A program made the position numbers and the translations under genes. The notes under the pieces are model-generated. The model made no database searches. It had not been told where the DNA came from and worked only from the letters and a program-made list of their open reading frames with translations. Source: Antrihabitans auranticaus (GTDB lineage: Bacteria; Actinomycetota; Actinomycetes; Mycobacteriales; Mycobacteriaceae). From it: a stretch of DNA of 64,000 bases. Below are positions 9,215 to 20,052 of this stretch, piece by piece (the stretch's first letter is position 1; every line of letters begins with the position of its first letter). The DNA is taken from the NCBI RefSeq assembly GCF_016481275.1, contig NZ_JAEMNW010000002.1:1054001-1118000 (forward strand). Reading direction: 5' to 3'.

Positions 9215-10714
9215 TCACGTCGTCAGCTGATCGACCAGCTCCGCAGCAGTGCTGACCGAGTCCAAAAGCTTTCCCACGTGGGCTTTACTGCCTCGATGCG
9301 GTTCCAGCGTAGGGATTCGGACCAGTGAATCGCCACCCAGATCGAAGATTACCGAGTCCCAGCTTGCGGCCGCGATGTCGGCACCGAATCGGCGCAGACA
9401 CTCGCCACGGAAGTACGCGCGCGTATCGGAAGGCGGGTTCGTCATCGCGTCGAGCACCTGCTGCTCGCTGACGAGTCGCTTCATCGAGCCACGCGCGACA
9501 AGTCGGTTGTACAAACCCTTTTCGAGCCGCACGTCGGAGTACTGCAAGTCGACGAGCTGCAACTTGGGCGCGGCCCAACCGAGCCCCTCGCGGTTGCGAA
9601 TCCCCTCCAGCAGTCGCAATTTGGCGGGCCAGTCCAGCAGGGTCGCGCACTCCATCGGATCGCGTTCGAGCAGATCGAGAACCATCGCCCAGTTCTCGAG
9701 GATGTCGTTCGCGCGCGCATCATCGGAACTGTTCTTCGCCACGAACTTCGCGGCGCGCTCCAGGTAGATCCGCTGCAGCGCAAGGCCGGTCAGCTCCCTG
9801 CCGTCGGCAAGAGCAACCGCGCGCCGCAGTGTGGGGTCGTGGCTTATCGCATGAACCGCTGTCACCGGTCGGGCCAGTTGCAGGTCGGAGAGGTCGACGC
9901 CTGCTTCGATCAGGTCCAGCACCAAGGCGGTCGTACCCACCTTCAGGTAGGTGGACATCTCCGCGAGGTTCGCGTCGCCGATGATCACGTGCAAGCGCCG
10001 GTACTTGTCCGCGTCGGCGTGGGGTTCGTCGCGGGTGTTGATGATCCCGCGTTTCAGCGTCGTCTCGAGCCCGACCTCGACCTCGATGTAATCGGACCGC
10101 TGCGACAACTGGAAGCCCGCTTCGTCACCGGACTGGCCGATGCCGACCCGGCCGGAACCGCAGATCACCTGGCGGGACGCGAAGAACGGCGACAAACCGA
10201 GAATGATCGAGTTGAACGGCGTGTCGCGGCTCATCAGGTAGTTCTCGTGCGTGCCGTAGGAGGCACCCTTGCCGTCGACGTTGTTCTTGTAGAGGTTGAG
10301 TCGCGCCGTCCCCGGCACGCTCGACGCGTACCGTGCGGCCGCTTCCATCACGCGCTCACCGGCCTTGTCCCAGATCACGGCGTCGAGCGCGTCTGTGACC
10401 TCGGGCGCGGAGTACTCCGGATGGGCGTGGTCGACATAGAGCCGAGCGCCGTTGGTGAGGATCATGTTTGCGGCGCCGACCTCGTCCGCGTCGATCACCG
10501 GCGCGGGCCCGCTGAGCCGGCCGAGATCGAATCCACGGGCGTCACGCAACGGCGATTCGACCTCATAGTCCCATCGTGTGCGCTTGGCGCGTGGCACTCC
10601 CTCCGCGGCCGCATACGCGAGCACGGCTTGCGTGGAAGTCAGGATCGGGTTCGCTGAGGCCTCGGTCGGCGACGAGATGCCGTACTCGACCTCGATGCCG
10701 ATGATTCGCTGCAT
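9215..10714 (-). CDS. dop: Pup deamidase/depupylase Dop
   Basis: Homologue of PafA that deamidates Pup-Gln to Pup-Glu and removes Pup from proteins. The start is ATG 10714 ([12 protein letters not shown]), although the frame is open to 10852; this gives 499 residues, close to the M. tuberculosis enzyme. ATP/metal-site glutamates lie at 8 and 10. The Dop-specific loop (about 42-80, [20 protein letters not shown]) and Asp95 in [14 protein letters not shown], the proposed nucleophile region, are intact. [21 protein letters not shown] and [17 protein letters not shown] are also present. It is transcribed toward pup-prcBA and diverges from the DUF418 gene. Confidence 0.97.
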   Translation of the reverse strand: MQRIIGIEVEYGISSPTEASANPILTSTQAVLAYAAAEGVPRAKRTRWDYEVESPLRDARGFDLGRLSGPAPVIDADEVGAANMILTNGARLYVDHAHPEYSAPEVTDALDAVIWDKAGERVMEAAARYASSVPGTARLNLYKNNVDGKGASYGTHENYLMSRDTPFNSIILGLSPFFASRQVICGSGRVGIGQSGDEAGFQLSQRSDYIEVEVGLETTLKRGIINTRDEPHADADKYRRLHVIIGDANLAEMSTYLKVGTTALVLDLIEAGVDLSDLQLARPVTAVHAISHDPTLRRAVALADGRELTGLALQRIYLERAAKFVAKNSSDDARANDILENWAMVLDLLERDPMECATLLDWPAKLRLLEGIRNREGLGWAAPKLQLVDLQYSDVRLEKGLYNRLVARGSMKRLVSEQQVLDAMTNPPSDTRAYFRGECLRRFGADIAAASWDSVIFDLGGDSLVRIPTLEPHRGSKAHVGKLLDSVSTAAELVDQLTT

Positions 10715-10794
10715 AGACCTGAGCCTATTCGACTCGCGCGCGGCGCCTCGCGCCGACCGAATGTCATACCCGCGATCATCCTTTCGGCTGATGT

Positions 10795-12060
10795 GTGGAC
10801 GCGGTGCCGGTTGGCACGTTGGAGGGTATGGCAGCGGTTCGAATTCAGGCACTCGACGTCCTTCGCGGCATCGCCATCCTCGGCACCCTGGCCACGAACA
10901 TCTGGATCTTCACCGACCCCGAGGGCCTGGTCGGATACATCAACGGCACAGCAACGCTCGACGGCGCCTGGCAGTGGATCGAGAAGGTGCTCCAGCAACT
11001 CTCGCAAGGCAAGTTCCTCGGTTTGCTGACCATTATGTTCGGGATCGGCCTTGCGATTCAACAGAATTCGGCGGTCCGGCGCGGTCGGCGCTGGCCAGGG
11101 AACTACCCGTGGCGAGCCGGCCTGCTGTTCCTCGACGGCCTCGTCCACTTCGTGCTCGTCGTCGAGTTCGACGTGCTCATGGGCTACGCAGTGACCGGTC
11201 TGGTGGTCGCGTTTCTGCTCGCGACTTCCGAACGCGCACAACGCCGTTGGATGTGGATGACGGCAGTGGTACACGTGGCGTTCCTGTCGCTCGTGACCGT
11301 CGCGATACTCACCGCGCCCGAGCCGGAACCACCGAAACCGCTCGACCCCAACCTCTACGCGGACGGTTCCTGGGTCAGCCTCGTCGGATTCCGGCTGGAG
11401 AATGCTGTCCTCTTCCGCATCGAAGCGGTGTTCATCTTTGCGATGTCGATCGCGCTGTTCGTTGCGGGCGCCCGGCTCTATCGCGCCGGCGCGCTCGGCC
11501 CGGAGGGTGGCGCAATCCGGCGCCGTTTGCTGATCGCCGGCGCCATCGCGTGGCCGATCGACATGGCGCTCGGCCTGTTCGGTGGCGACGCCGGACTCAT
11601 CCTCAGCCGGTACGGCACCGCGGCAATCGTTGCTCTCGGACTCCTCGCCCTGGTGGCCGAGTTCTACGTCCGGCGCGAACGCATCGGCGTGGTCGGGCGG
11701 CGATTGTCCGACGTCGGCCGAATGGCGCTGAGCAGCTATGTCCTGCAGAACATCGTCGCGTCGGCCGTGTGTTACGGCTGGGGCCTCGGCGTGGCGGCTC
11801 GCCTCACCGGCAATGCGCGGGTCCCTGTCACCGTCGGCGTCTATCTGGCGGTCTGCGCAATCGTTGTCGCTTTCGCGCACCTGTGGCTACGGCGCTTCCA
11901 ACGCGGACCGGTCGAGTGGCTGTGGAACGAGAGCTACCGCGCGATCACTGCGCGAGTTGGAGTTGGACGTAGTACGGCGCATCGAGCGCAAGCAGAATCT
12001 GGCGAACACCCAACGGCGCCCAACTCACGTCAGGATCGTGAATCACCTGCGGCGCGGTGA
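10795..12060 (+). CDS. DUF418/YeiB-type polytopic membrane protein
   Basis: Predicted inner-membrane protein with about eight hydrophobic helices. The N-terminal signature [20 protein letters not shown] and the C-terminal [22 protein letters not shown] are typical of the DUF418 family, some of whose members are linked to acyl or small-molecule transport. Function is unproven. The start is uncertain: GTG 10795, or ATG 10828 directly behind a GGAGGG that sits unusually close. After the normal family end (about residue 385) the frame runs on for some 35 polar residues, antisense to the neighbouring reductase gene, so the two genes overlap tail to tail by 116 bases. Confidence 0.78.
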   Translation: MDAVPVGTLEGMAAVRIQALDVLRGIAILGTLATNIWIFTDPEGLVGYINGTATLDGAWQWIEKVLQQLSQGKFLGLLTIMFGIGLAIQQNSAVRRGRRWPGNYPWRAGLLFLDGLVHFVLVVEFDVLMGYAVTGLVVAFLLATSERAQRRWMWMTAVVHVAFLSLVTVAILTAPEPEPPKPLDPNLYADGSWVSLVGFRLENAVLFRIEAVFIFAMSIALFVAGARLYRAGALGPEGGAIRRRLLIAGAIAWPIDMALGLFGGDAGLILSRYGTAAIVALGLLALVAEFYVRRERIGVVGRRLSDVGRMALSSYVLQNIVASAVCYGWGLGVAARLTGNARVPVTVGVYLAVCAIVVAFAHLWLRRFQRGPVEWLWNESYRAITARVGVGRSTAHRAQAESGEHPTAPNSRQDRESPAAR

Positions 12061-12325
12061 GTGCCACCCGGCTCCCCCGGTGATCCAGCTCGCAACCGTT
12101 GTCCGCGAGCACGTTCTTGATCCAATCGGCGTCCGAACCGTATGTCAGCGCGATTCTGTAGCCCGCGTCGTTCTGGAACGCGTTGACGGGGGTCCGGTAC
12201 TCACGACCGGAATTGCGACCCTTGTGCACGACGATCGCGAAGCCAGGCATGCGGCCCGCGATCAGACCCGATATGCGGTTGGTAGCCCGTCGGTTGATCC
12301 GGGCAAGTCGTCGTGGCAATGGCAT
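11945..12325 (-). CDS. Nitroreductase-family (F420/deazaflavin-type) reductase
   Basis: Small split-barrel protein of 126 residues related to the deazaflavin-dependent nitroreductase (Ddn) family, expected to bind F420 or a flavin. The motif HKGRNSGREYRTPVNAF (about residues 31-47) corresponds to the family's G-x-x-S-G-x-x-R-x-T-P. WIKNVLADNGCELDHRG follows, a common segment in this group. The start is ATG 12325, preceded by AAAGGAG seven bases upstream; the longer open frame to 12502 has no support. The substrate is unknown. Its 3' end overlaps the DUF418 run-on. Confidence 0.82.
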   Translation of the reverse strand: MPLPRRLARINRRATNRISGLIAGRMPGFAIVVHKGRNSGREYRTPVNAFQNDAGYRIALTYGSDADWIKNVLADNGCELDHRGSRVALTAPQVIHDPDVSWAPLGVRQILLALDAPYYVQLQLAQ

Positions 12326-12381
12326 GCCTACTCCTTTCGTTCCGCCGTGAACCATAAACCCGCCCCGATCGCAGTGCGACG

Positions 12382-12915
12382 ATGGCTGACATGAGACCGA
12401 ATGCACTCGACGAAGTGATTGCCGTCTACGACCGTTCCGGCGCAGTGACAGGCACTGCCACCCGCTCGACCGTGTACGCAGAAGGCTTGTGGCACGCCAC
12501 ATCCGGCGTGCTCGTGCGGTCGACCGACGGCGAGCGCATCTACGTGCACCGCCGAACGGACATCAAATCGGTCTACCCGGGAATGCACGATTGCCTGGCA
12601 GGTGGCGTCGTCGACCCCGGCGAGACGATCGAAGAAGCTGCAGTCCGGGAACTGGCGGAAGAGCTCGGGATCACGGGCGTGGCGTTGCGACCCCTGGCCG
12701 ACGCATCGTGGGACGGCGAATGGAACGACAGACCGATGCGTTGCCACCTGTTCGCGTTCGAAGCCCGCTACGACGGACCCATCCGCCACCAGGCCAGCGA
12801 AATCGCCGACGGCTGGTGGTGGACCGATCGAGAACTCGCCGACCATCTCGCCGATCCCGAATGGGCCTTCGTGCCGGACACCCGAATCCTCGTGCCCGAC
12901 ATGCTGCGGGGCTAG
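12382..12915 (+). CDS. NUDIX hydrolase
   Basis: Hydrolase of a nucleoside-diphosphate-linked compound. The complete Nudix box spans residues 75-97: Gly75, Glu81, Arg89-Glu90, Glu93-Glu94, Gly96. The surrounding segments (HATSGVLVRSTDGERIYVHRR, YPGMHDCLAGG) resemble IPP-isomerase-like NUDIX proteins of actinobacteria, but the substrate cannot be read from the sequence. The start is ATG 12382 or ATG 12391; neither has a strong ribosome site. It diverges from the F420-type reductase gene by 56 bases. Confidence 0.87.
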   Translation: MADMRPNALDEVIAVYDRSGAVTGTATRSTVYAEGLWHATSGVLVRSTDGERIYVHRRTDIKSVYPGMHDCLAGGVVDPGETIEEAAVRELAEELGITGVALRPLADASWDGEWNDRPMRCHLFAFEARYDGPIRHQASEIADGWWWTDRELADHLADPEWAFVPDTRILVPDMLRG

Positions 12916-12963
12916 CGTCACGAATTCGTCATCCCCGCGCGGCCCCGGGACGCGCACAGTGGA

Positions 12964-13689
12964 GTGGTGGACACGCCCGAGCCGATCGCCGGTGCGCCCG
13001 TCGGCCGACGGGTGGTGCTCGGCCTGCTAGGTCTCGGCGTGGCAGGTGTCTTCGGCGGCGCGCAGATCCAGAAGCAGCTCGCGAAGGTGTTGGGGCCGCT
13101 CGGCAACCACGACCCCACCGGCTTGGTCGGCCTCATTCCGGTCGGCAACTCGTTCCGGTTCTACTCGGTCACGCGCGGGGCGCCGCGAAAGACCGCCGAC
13201 ACCTACCGCCTCGAGGTGACCGGCCTCGTGGAGACGCCGCGGACTTTCACCCTCGCCGATCTCGACGCAATGCCACAGACCGACCTCGTTCGCGACTTCC
13301 AGTGCGTCACCGGTTGGCGGGTTCCCGAAGTGCCCTGGCGCGGAGTGCGACTCGATCACATTCTCGAGCTGGTGCGGCCGGCGAGAGTGGCGACTGCGGT
13401 GCGGTTCACATCGTTCGACGGCACCTACACCGAGAGTCTCACGCTCGAACAAGCTAGGCGTTCCGATGTTCTGGTCGCATTGGAGATGATCGACGGACCG
13501 GTTACCCACGACCACGGCGGACCGGTCCGGCTGTACGTCGCGCCCATGTACGGATACAAGAGCCTCAAGTGGTTGTCGGGCATCGAGCTCACTGCCGATG
13601 TCGAACGGGGTTACTGGGAAGAACGCGGCTACGACGTCGACGCGTGGGTAGGCGGATCGAACGGCCGTGGTGATGACCCCACAGCATGA
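12964..13689 (+). CDS. Molybdopterin-dependent oxidoreductase (sulfite-oxidase fold)
   Basis: Predicted membrane-anchored or exported Mo-cofactor enzyme. Residues 15-33 form a double-Arg N-region and hydrophobic segment (GRRVVLGLLGLGVAGVFGG), a possible Tat signal or anchor. The cofactor domain has the Mo-ligand cysteine Cys114 (RDFQCVTGW), then PWRGVRLDHIL and HGGPVRLYVAPMYGYKSLKWL, all standard for this family. The start is GTG 12964. The stop lies inside the start region of the next gene, a cytochrome b, which suggests a two-component redox pair comparable to MsrP/MsrQ or YedY/YedZ. The physiological substrate is unknown. Confidence 0.87.
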   Translation: MVDTPEPIAGAPVGRRVVLGLLGLGVAGVFGGAQIQKQLAKVLGPLGNHDPTGLVGLIPVGNSFRFYSVTRGAPRKTADTYRLEVTGLVETPRTFTLADLDAMPQTDLVRDFQCVTGWRVPEVPWRGVRLDHILELVRPARVATAVRFTSFDGTYTESLTLEQARRSDVLVALEMIDGPVTHDHGGPVRLYVAPMYGYKSLKWLSGIELTADVERGYWEERGYDVDAWVGGSNGRGDDPTA

Positions 13690-14311
13690 CGACGAACTGC
13701 GCCGCTTCGACCGCGTCGAACGATGGGTGCACTGGCTCACCGGCGCCCTGGTTCTGGTCTGTATCGCGACTGCGGCAATTCTCTACAACTCGCCGCTCGC
13801 TGTCCTGGTCGGCAACCGGCACATCATCGAAACAATCCACGTCTATTGCGGTTTCGCGCTGCCCGTACCACTCGTTGCCGGATACGTCTCGCTCGCCTAC
13901 CGACGAGATCTGCGGCGGCTGAACAGGTTCACCCGTGCCGATTGGCACTGGTTGCGCTCCAAGAGGCACCGCCGAAGCGGTATCGGCGTCGGCAAGTTCA
14001 ACGCCGGTCAGAAGCTCAACGCTGCCTTCAGCGCCGGTTCGATCTTCGTTCTGCTCGGGACGGGAATCGTCATGTACTTCCCCGATTGGACGCGCTTGGT
14101 GTTCCGGACCGGCGCGACCTTCGTGCACGACTGGTTCGCGTTGGCCTTCGGTCTTCTCGTCGTCGGACATCTGGTGTACGCATTCAACGATCGGGAGGCG
14201 ATGCGGGGAATGAGATCCGGTGTGGTGACCCGCCGTTGGGCACGGCAGGAACATTCGCGCTGGGCCGGTGAACACGAGTCCGGCAGCGCCGAAGCACGCT
14301 CGGGTTCGTGA
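13667..14311 (+). CDS. Cytochrome b561/formate-dehydrogenase-gamma-type membrane subunit
   Basis: Four-helix heme b membrane protein that probably passes electrons between the quinone pool and the upstream Mo enzyme. Likely heme-ligand histidines are His22 (RVERWVHW), His52/His58 (HIIETIHVYCG), His154 (FVHDW) and His168, one per helix end. Translation starts at GTG 13667 or, better, ATG 13673, both inside the 3' end of the preceding gene (17-23 base overlap), so expression is coupled. The tail (RWAGEHESGSAEARSGS) is hydrophilic. Confidence 0.85.
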   Translation: MVMTPQHDDELRRFDRVERWVHWLTGALVLVCIATAAILYNSPLAVLVGNRHIIETIHVYCGFALPVPLVAGYVSLAYRRDLRRLNRFTRADWHWLRSKRHRRSGIGVGKFNAGQKLNAAFSAGSIFVLLGTGIVMYFPDWTRLVFRTGATFVHDWFALAFGLLVVGHLVYAFNDREAMRGMRSGVVTRRWARQEHSRWAGEHESGSAEARSGS

Positions 14312-14321
14312 AAGTCCTGTG

Positions 14322-14340
14322 TTAGGGTCGCCTTACCTCG
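14322..14340. promoter_or_regulatory. Iron-box-like (IdeR/DmdR) operator
   Basis: The 19-base site TTAGGGTCGCCTTACCTCG matches the actinobacterial iron-box consensus TTAGGTTAGGCTAACCTAA at 13 of 19 positions, including the TTAGG half and CT.ACCT of the other half. It lies 40 bases before the Mtb12-like lipoprotein start. Iron control is an inference; no scan of the genome background was possible. Confidence 0.4.
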
Positions 14341-14361
14341 CTCGAATACCAGTTTCGAGCG
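14339..14361 (+). repeat. Inverted repeat upstream of Mtb12-like lipoprotein
   Basis: Perfect 8-base arms CGCTCGAA / TTCGAGCG around TACCAGT, 18 bases upstream of the GTG start of the lipoprotein and touching the iron-box-like site. It could be an operator or a 5' leader hairpin, or a weak terminator of the cytochrome gene; there is no T-tract after it. Confidence 0.4.
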
Positions 14362-14379
14362 CCGATCGAAAGGCGGAAT

Positions 14380-14889
14380 GTGATTCCGACCGGCCCGAAA
14401 TCAATCCTGTTCAAGACCATGGTCGCGTCCGCGGCCGCGGTCGTCGCGCTGGGCATCAGCGCGTGCGGGTCCGACGACGACTCCTCGAGCGACGCAACGA
14501 CGACCAGCGCCGCTGCTGCGGCCACGACCACCACCACATCGGCGGCAGCCGCCGCGGGACCGTCGGCCGAAGAACTGCAGGCGCCGCTGGTGGCACTGGC
14601 GGACCTCACCAAGCCGGCCGCTGATCGGGCCGTCCTCCTGGTGAACGGCGAAGCGCGGATTCCGAACATCGACACGATGACCGCGGCGCTGCAGTCCTAT
14701 GGGCAGATTACGTTTGCCGTCCGCGACATCACCACTGCGGGAACGACCGCAAACGCGACCACAGACGTCACCACCGTGCACGGCACCGCGCCGATGCCGT
14801 TCACGTGGGAGAACGTCGACGGCACCTGGAAGCTGTCCGACGCGAGCACGTGTCAGCTGCTCGCTCTGGGCCAGGCGCCCTGCGCGTAG
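14380..14889 (+). CDS. Mtb12-like lipoprotein (low-molecular-weight antigen family)
   Basis: Predicted secreted lipoprotein of 169 residues. A signal peptide ends in the lipobox GISAC, with Cys29 the lipid-modified residue. A Ser/Thr/Ala-rich linker (about 30-60) follows, then a globular domain of the Mtb12 antigen type ending in FTWENVDGTWKLSDASTCQLLALG. Two paralogues lie at 17023 and 58065. The start GTG 14380 has AAAGG upstream. M. tuberculosis has lppK in the corresponding neighbourhood beside mpa, but orthology is not shown here. Upstream lie an iron-box-like site and an inverted repeat; downstream is a strong hairpin. Function unknown; probably cell-envelope associated. Confidence 0.8.
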   Translation: MIPTGPKSILFKTMVASAAAVVALGISACGSDDDSSSDATTTSAAAAATTTTTSAAAAAGPSAEELQAPLVALADLTKPAADRAVLLVNGEARIPNIDTMTAALQSYGQITFAVRDITTAGTTANATTDVTTVHGTAPMPFTWENVDGTWKLSDASTCQLLALGQAPCA

Positions 14890-14895
14890 TACCGA

Positions 14896-14935
14896 CAAGA
14901 AGGTCCCCGGCGCGAATGCGTCGGGGACCTTCTTG
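14896..14935. terminator. Rho-independent terminator between convergent genes
   Basis: Perfect 14-base-pair stem (CAAGAAGGTCCCCG at 14896-14909 and its complement at 14922-14935) with a 12-base loop, followed by TTT on plus. It sits between the lipoprotein stop (14889) and the mpa stop (14948), so it can end both transcripts. The T-run is better for the plus strand. Confidence 0.85.
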
Positions 14936-14947
14936 TTTCAGAGCGTG

Positions 14948-16708
14948 CTACAGGTACTGGCCGGTGTTCGACTCCGTGTCGATCGCCCGGCTTGCACTCG
15001 CATTCTTTCCGGTGACGAGCGTGCGGATGTAGACGATCCGTTCGCCCTTCTTGCCGGAGATGCGCGCCCAGTCGTCCGGGTTCGTCGTGTTCGGCAGGTC
15101 CTCGTTCTCGGAGAACTCGTCAACGATCGAATCGAACAGGTGCTGGATCCGCAGACCGGGTGAGTTGGTCTCCAGAACCGCCTTGATCGCGTACTTCTTC
15201 GACCGGTCCACGATGTTCTGGATCATGGCGCCCGAGTTGAAGTCCTTGAAATACAGAACTTCTTTGTCACCGTTGGCATAGGTGACTTCGAGGAACCGGT
15301 TGTCTTCGCTCTCGGCGTACATCCGCTCGACGACCTTCTCGATCATCGCCTGGATGCACGCTGTCCGGTCTCCGCCGAATTCGTTCAGGTCGTCGGCGTG
15401 CACCGGCAGGCTCTCGGTGAGGTACTTCGAGAAGATGTCCTGTGCCGACTCGGCGTCCGGACGCTCGATCTTGATCTTCACGTCGAGCCGACCGGGGCGC
15501 AGGATTGCGGGGTCGATCATGTCCTCGCGGTTCGACGCACCGATCACGATGACGTTCTCGAGGCCTTCGACGCCGTCGATCTCGCTCAGCAGCTGTGGCA
15601 CGACCGTCGTCTCGACGTCGGACGAGACGCCCGACCCACGAGTACGGAAGATCGAGTCCATCTCGTCGAAGAACACGATCACCGGAGTGCCTTCGGACGC
15701 CTTCTCCCGGGCACGCTGGAAGATGATCCGGATATGGCGTTCGGTTTCGCCGACGAACTTGTTCAGTAGCTCGGGGCCCTTGATGTTCAAGAAGAAGGAC
15801 TTGGCTTCCTTGGCATCCTCGCCTCGCGACTCGGCGATCTTCTTCGCCAGCGAGTTTGCGACGGCCTTCGCGATGAGCGTCTTTCCGCAGCCGGGCGGGC
15901 CGTAGAGCAGGACACCCTTCGGCGGTCGCAGCGAGTACTCGCGGAACAGTTCCTTGTGGAGGAACGGCAGCTCGACGGCGTCGCGGATCTGCTCGATCTG
16001 GCGACCGAGACCGCCGATGTCGCTGTAGTCGACGTCGGGCACCTCTTCGAGCACGAGGTCCTCGACCTCGGCCTTCGGTATCCGCTCGTACGCGTAACCG
16101 GCCTTCGTATCGACCAGCAGCGAGTCGCCCGGACGCAGCTTTCGGATCGGCGAGTCGGGATCGTCGATGTCGTCGATCTCCGCCACGCGCGCCAAGGGCT
16201 CGGCCAGGAGCACGACGCGCTCTTCGTCGGCATGCCCGACGACCAGGGCACGCGTGCCGTTGTCGAGAATCTCCCGCAGCGTGGTGATCTCGCCGACGCG
16301 CTCATACTTACCGGCCTCGACAACCGTCAGCGCCTCGTTCAGGCGGACCGTCTGGCCGAGATTCAGCGTCTCGGTGTCGATGTTCGGCGAGCACGTCAAC
16401 CGCATCTTGCGGCCCGAGGTGAACACGTCGACCGTCTCGTCCTCGTGGACGGACAACAGCACGCCGTATCCGCTCGGCGGCTGACCGAGCCGGTCGACCT
16501 CCTCGCGCAACGCGACGAGTTGCTGGCGCGCTTCCTTGAGGGTGTCCATCAGCTTCGTATTGCGGATGGTCAGGGAATCGACGCGTGTTTCGAGTTCACG
16601 TGACCGATCCGGTGATTCCGCGAGCTGACGGCGAAGTCCAGCAGCCTCGGCGCGCAAAGCCTCGAGTTCTCTCCAAGCCGCCGAATCCGAACTATCGATG
16701 GGGCTCAT
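14948..16708 (-). CDS. mpa: Proteasome-associated AAA ATPase Mpa/ARC
   Basis: Hexameric unfoldase that captures pupylated proteins and feeds them to the 20S core. An N-terminal coiled coil (about 10-75) binds Pup, OB domains span about 75-225, and one AAA module follows with Walker A GPPGCGKT (270-277), Walker B VIVFFDE (343-349) and SRH-type [15 protein letters not shown]. The C-terminal GQYL (583-586) is the motif that docks into PrcA pockets. The start is ATG 16708, preceded by GGAGGAG eight bases away; the frame is open to 16831 without support. At 586 residues it is slightly shorter than M. tuberculosis Mpa, with the difference mostly at the N-terminus and in an OB loop. Confidence 0.97.
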   Translation of the reverse strand: MSPIDSSDSAAWRELEALRAEAAGLRRQLAESPDRSRELETRVDSLTIRNTKLMDTLKEARQQLVALREEVDRLGQPPSGYGVLLSVHEDETVDVFTSGRKMRLTCSPNIDTETLNLGQTVRLNEALTVVEAGKYERVGEITTLREILDNGTRALVVGHADEERVVLLAEPLARVAEIDDIDDPDSPIRKLRPGDSLLVDTKAGYAYERIPKAEVEDLVLEEVPDVDYSDIGGLGRQIEQIRDAVELPFLHKELFREYSLRPPKGVLLYGPPGCGKTLIAKAVANSLAKKIAESRGEDAKEAKSFFLNIKGPELLNKFVGETERHIRIIFQRAREKASEGTPVIVFFDEMDSIFRTRGSGVSSDVETTVVPQLLSEIDGVEGLENVIVIGASNREDMIDPAILRPGRLDVKIKIERPDAESAQDIFSKYLTESLPVHADDLNEFGGDRTACIQAMIEKVVERMYAESEDNRFLEVTYANGDKEVLYFKDFNSGAMIQNIVDRSKKYAIKAVLETNSPGLRIQHLFDSIVDEFSENEDLPNTTNPDDWARISGKKGERIVYIRTLVTGKNASASRAIDTESNTGQYL

Positions 16709-17022
16709 GCTCGACTCCTCCCAGTACCGGTCTATCCACGCTACCGGGGTTACCCCGTTTGCGCTTTCCGACACTGCTAGCGATCTGGTCACAAACGTGG
16801 TGGGGAACCTCGTTGTGCGGAACCTGTGCAATCGGGTTGTTCAGTTGTGCTCGCCCAGGTCGGCACGAGCAGCGCCCGGCGGCACTCCGCAATCGTGGTA
16901 TCGCCGGACTAGCCATTGTCGTTGCGGCGAGGCCCCCTGGCTAGTGCATTCTTTTCACGCCCGTAACTTGGTCCCCTGTCGCGACAGTGTTCGTACACTG
17001 TCCCCGTGAAGATTGGTGGCAT
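16709..17022. promoter_or_regulatory. Divergent intergenic region mpa / Mtb12-like gene
   Basis: No credible gene is seen in these 314 bases. A -10-like TACACT at 16994-16999 lies 23 bases before the GTG start of the plus-strand gene, with the palindrome TGTCGCGACA just upstream (16978-16987). The mpa promoter must lie toward 16720-16900 on minus, but no clear pair of hexamers stands out. Confidence 0.4.
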
Positions 17023-17649
17023 GTGAATCCACAGCCTGCGCCAGGCAAAATCGAAAACCGTCGCGTGTGGTTGCGGCCGTCGCCGAAGCTCGTGTTGCTC
17101 GGTGCCGTACTCGGCCTGCCCTTCGTCATCGGCGCTGTCCTTGCGTTCGTGTTCTCGTTCTCCGCCGACGATTCGGCACCCTCGGCGCTGCGCGACTCGG
17201 GGTCCGAAGCCGCCACGCCGAACAACGCGCAGCCCGCGCCGCAGCCCACGACCACGGCCGTCGTTCCGGACCTGCCTGCACCCACCACCGAATTTCTTCA
17301 GGATTCCCTCGCAAGATTCGTCGACCCCGCTATACCCGCCGATCAGAAGGTCGGGCTCGTGGTCGACGGCTTGCAGTTCGTTCCACTCATCGACTCGATG
17401 AACACCGCGCTCGCCGACTACGGGCGAATTACGTTCGCTGTCAACGCAGTCGAGGTCCAAGGCAACCAGGCGATCGCGGCCGTCGAGGTGACGACGCCGT
17501 TGACCCCACCCATTCCGCTGCGCAATGTGACGTGGGAAAACAGTGACGGCACATGGCGTTTGACGCCTTCGACGACCTGCAACCTGCTCGCATTCGGCCG
17601 GACCAGTTGCCAGAACATGCTGCCGGGAGCTGTGCCCGCGCCGCGCTGA
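17023..17649 (+). CDS. Membrane-anchored Mtb12-like protein
   Basis: 208-residue protein: a cytoplasmic N-terminus of about 22 residues, one transmembrane helix (KLVLLGAVLGLPFVIGAVLA), a Pro/Ala/Thr-rich extracytoplasmic linker and a C-terminal domain. That domain ends VTWENSDGTWRLTPSTTCNLLAFG, the same pattern as the Mtb12-like lipoprotein at 14380. Unlike that gene it has no lipobox, so it is anchored by the helix. The start GTG 17023 follows GGTGG; the frame is open from 16987. Function unknown. The pair flanks mpa on both sides in opposite orientation to it. Confidence 0.72.
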   Translation: MNPQPAPGKIENRRVWLRPSPKLVLLGAVLGLPFVIGAVLAFVFSFSADDSAPSALRDSGSEAATPNNAQPAPQPTTTAVVPDLPAPTTEFLQDSLARFVDPAIPADQKVGLVVDGLQFVPLIDSMNTALADYGRITFAVNAVEVQGNQAIAAVEVTTPLTPPIPLRNVTWENSDGTWRLTPSTTCNLLAFGRTSCQNMLPGAVPAPR

Positions 17650-17740
17650 CGGCGCCCGTGCCCACACGTCGAAAATTGCCCGCCGACCTGCAGTGACGAT
17701 ATTTCCCGATCACCCGCTGTACTGAAGTAGTGTCCCCTCC

Positions 17741-18274
17741 ATGAACGAAGGTGATCAGGCGCCGAATTTCTACCTGTTCGATCACACGGGCACCCGACGT
17801 TCGCTCTACGCGTTTCTCTCCGACGGCCCTGTGGTCCTGTTCTTCTATCCGATTGCGAACTCGCCGATCTGCAGCGCGGAGGCCTGCCACTTTCGGGATC
17901 TCGCAAGCGAATTCGCCGCAGTGCACGCGCAACGGGTCGGCATCAGTACCGACACGGTCGACCGCCAGGCGCATTTCGCGCAGCAGCGCGCCTTCGACTA
18001 TCCGTTGCTGTCCGACGAGCACGGTGCCGTAGCCGAGCAATTCGGTGTCAAGCGCGGAATCCGGCGCGCGCGAGCCAAGCAAACCCAACGCCACCGGCGC
18101 CGAAACAAGCGGCCCGGGTTGTTCGCCCGTTTGGTCCCGACCAAGCGGAAGACATTTGTCATCGACGTGGACGGGACCGTTCTCAAGGTCGTCTCGAGCG
18201 AACTTCGCGGCAGCATTCACGCCAATCAGGCTCTGTGGTACCTGCAAACGCAGTACCCGACCTTGCGCCGCTAG
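17741..18274 (+). CDS. Peroxiredoxin (AhpC/TSA, BCP type)
   Basis: Thiol peroxidase. Peroxidatic Cys44 and a likely resolving Cys49 lie in FYPIANSPICSAEACHFRD, where the usual TPxC is SPIC. The C-terminal thioredoxin-fold strand TFVIDVDGTVLKVVSSE is conserved. Residues 104-137 form an unusually long basic insertion (RRARAKQ...RHRRRNKR...PTKRK) where other BCP proteins have a short loop. It could bind nucleic acid or an acidic partner; this is inference only. 177 residues. The stop abuts the trmI stop with no spacer. Confidence 0.85.
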   Translation: MNEGDQAPNFYLFDHTGTRRSLYAFLSDGPVVLFFYPIANSPICSAEACHFRDLASEFAAVHAQRVGISTDTVDRQAHFAQQRAFDYPLLSDEHGAVAEQFGVKRGIRRARAKQTQRHRRRNKRPGLFARLVPTKRKTFVIDVDGTVLKVVSSELRGSIHANQALWYLQTQYPTLRR

Positions 18275-20051
<1,777 letters not shown>

Positions 20052-20052
20052 C

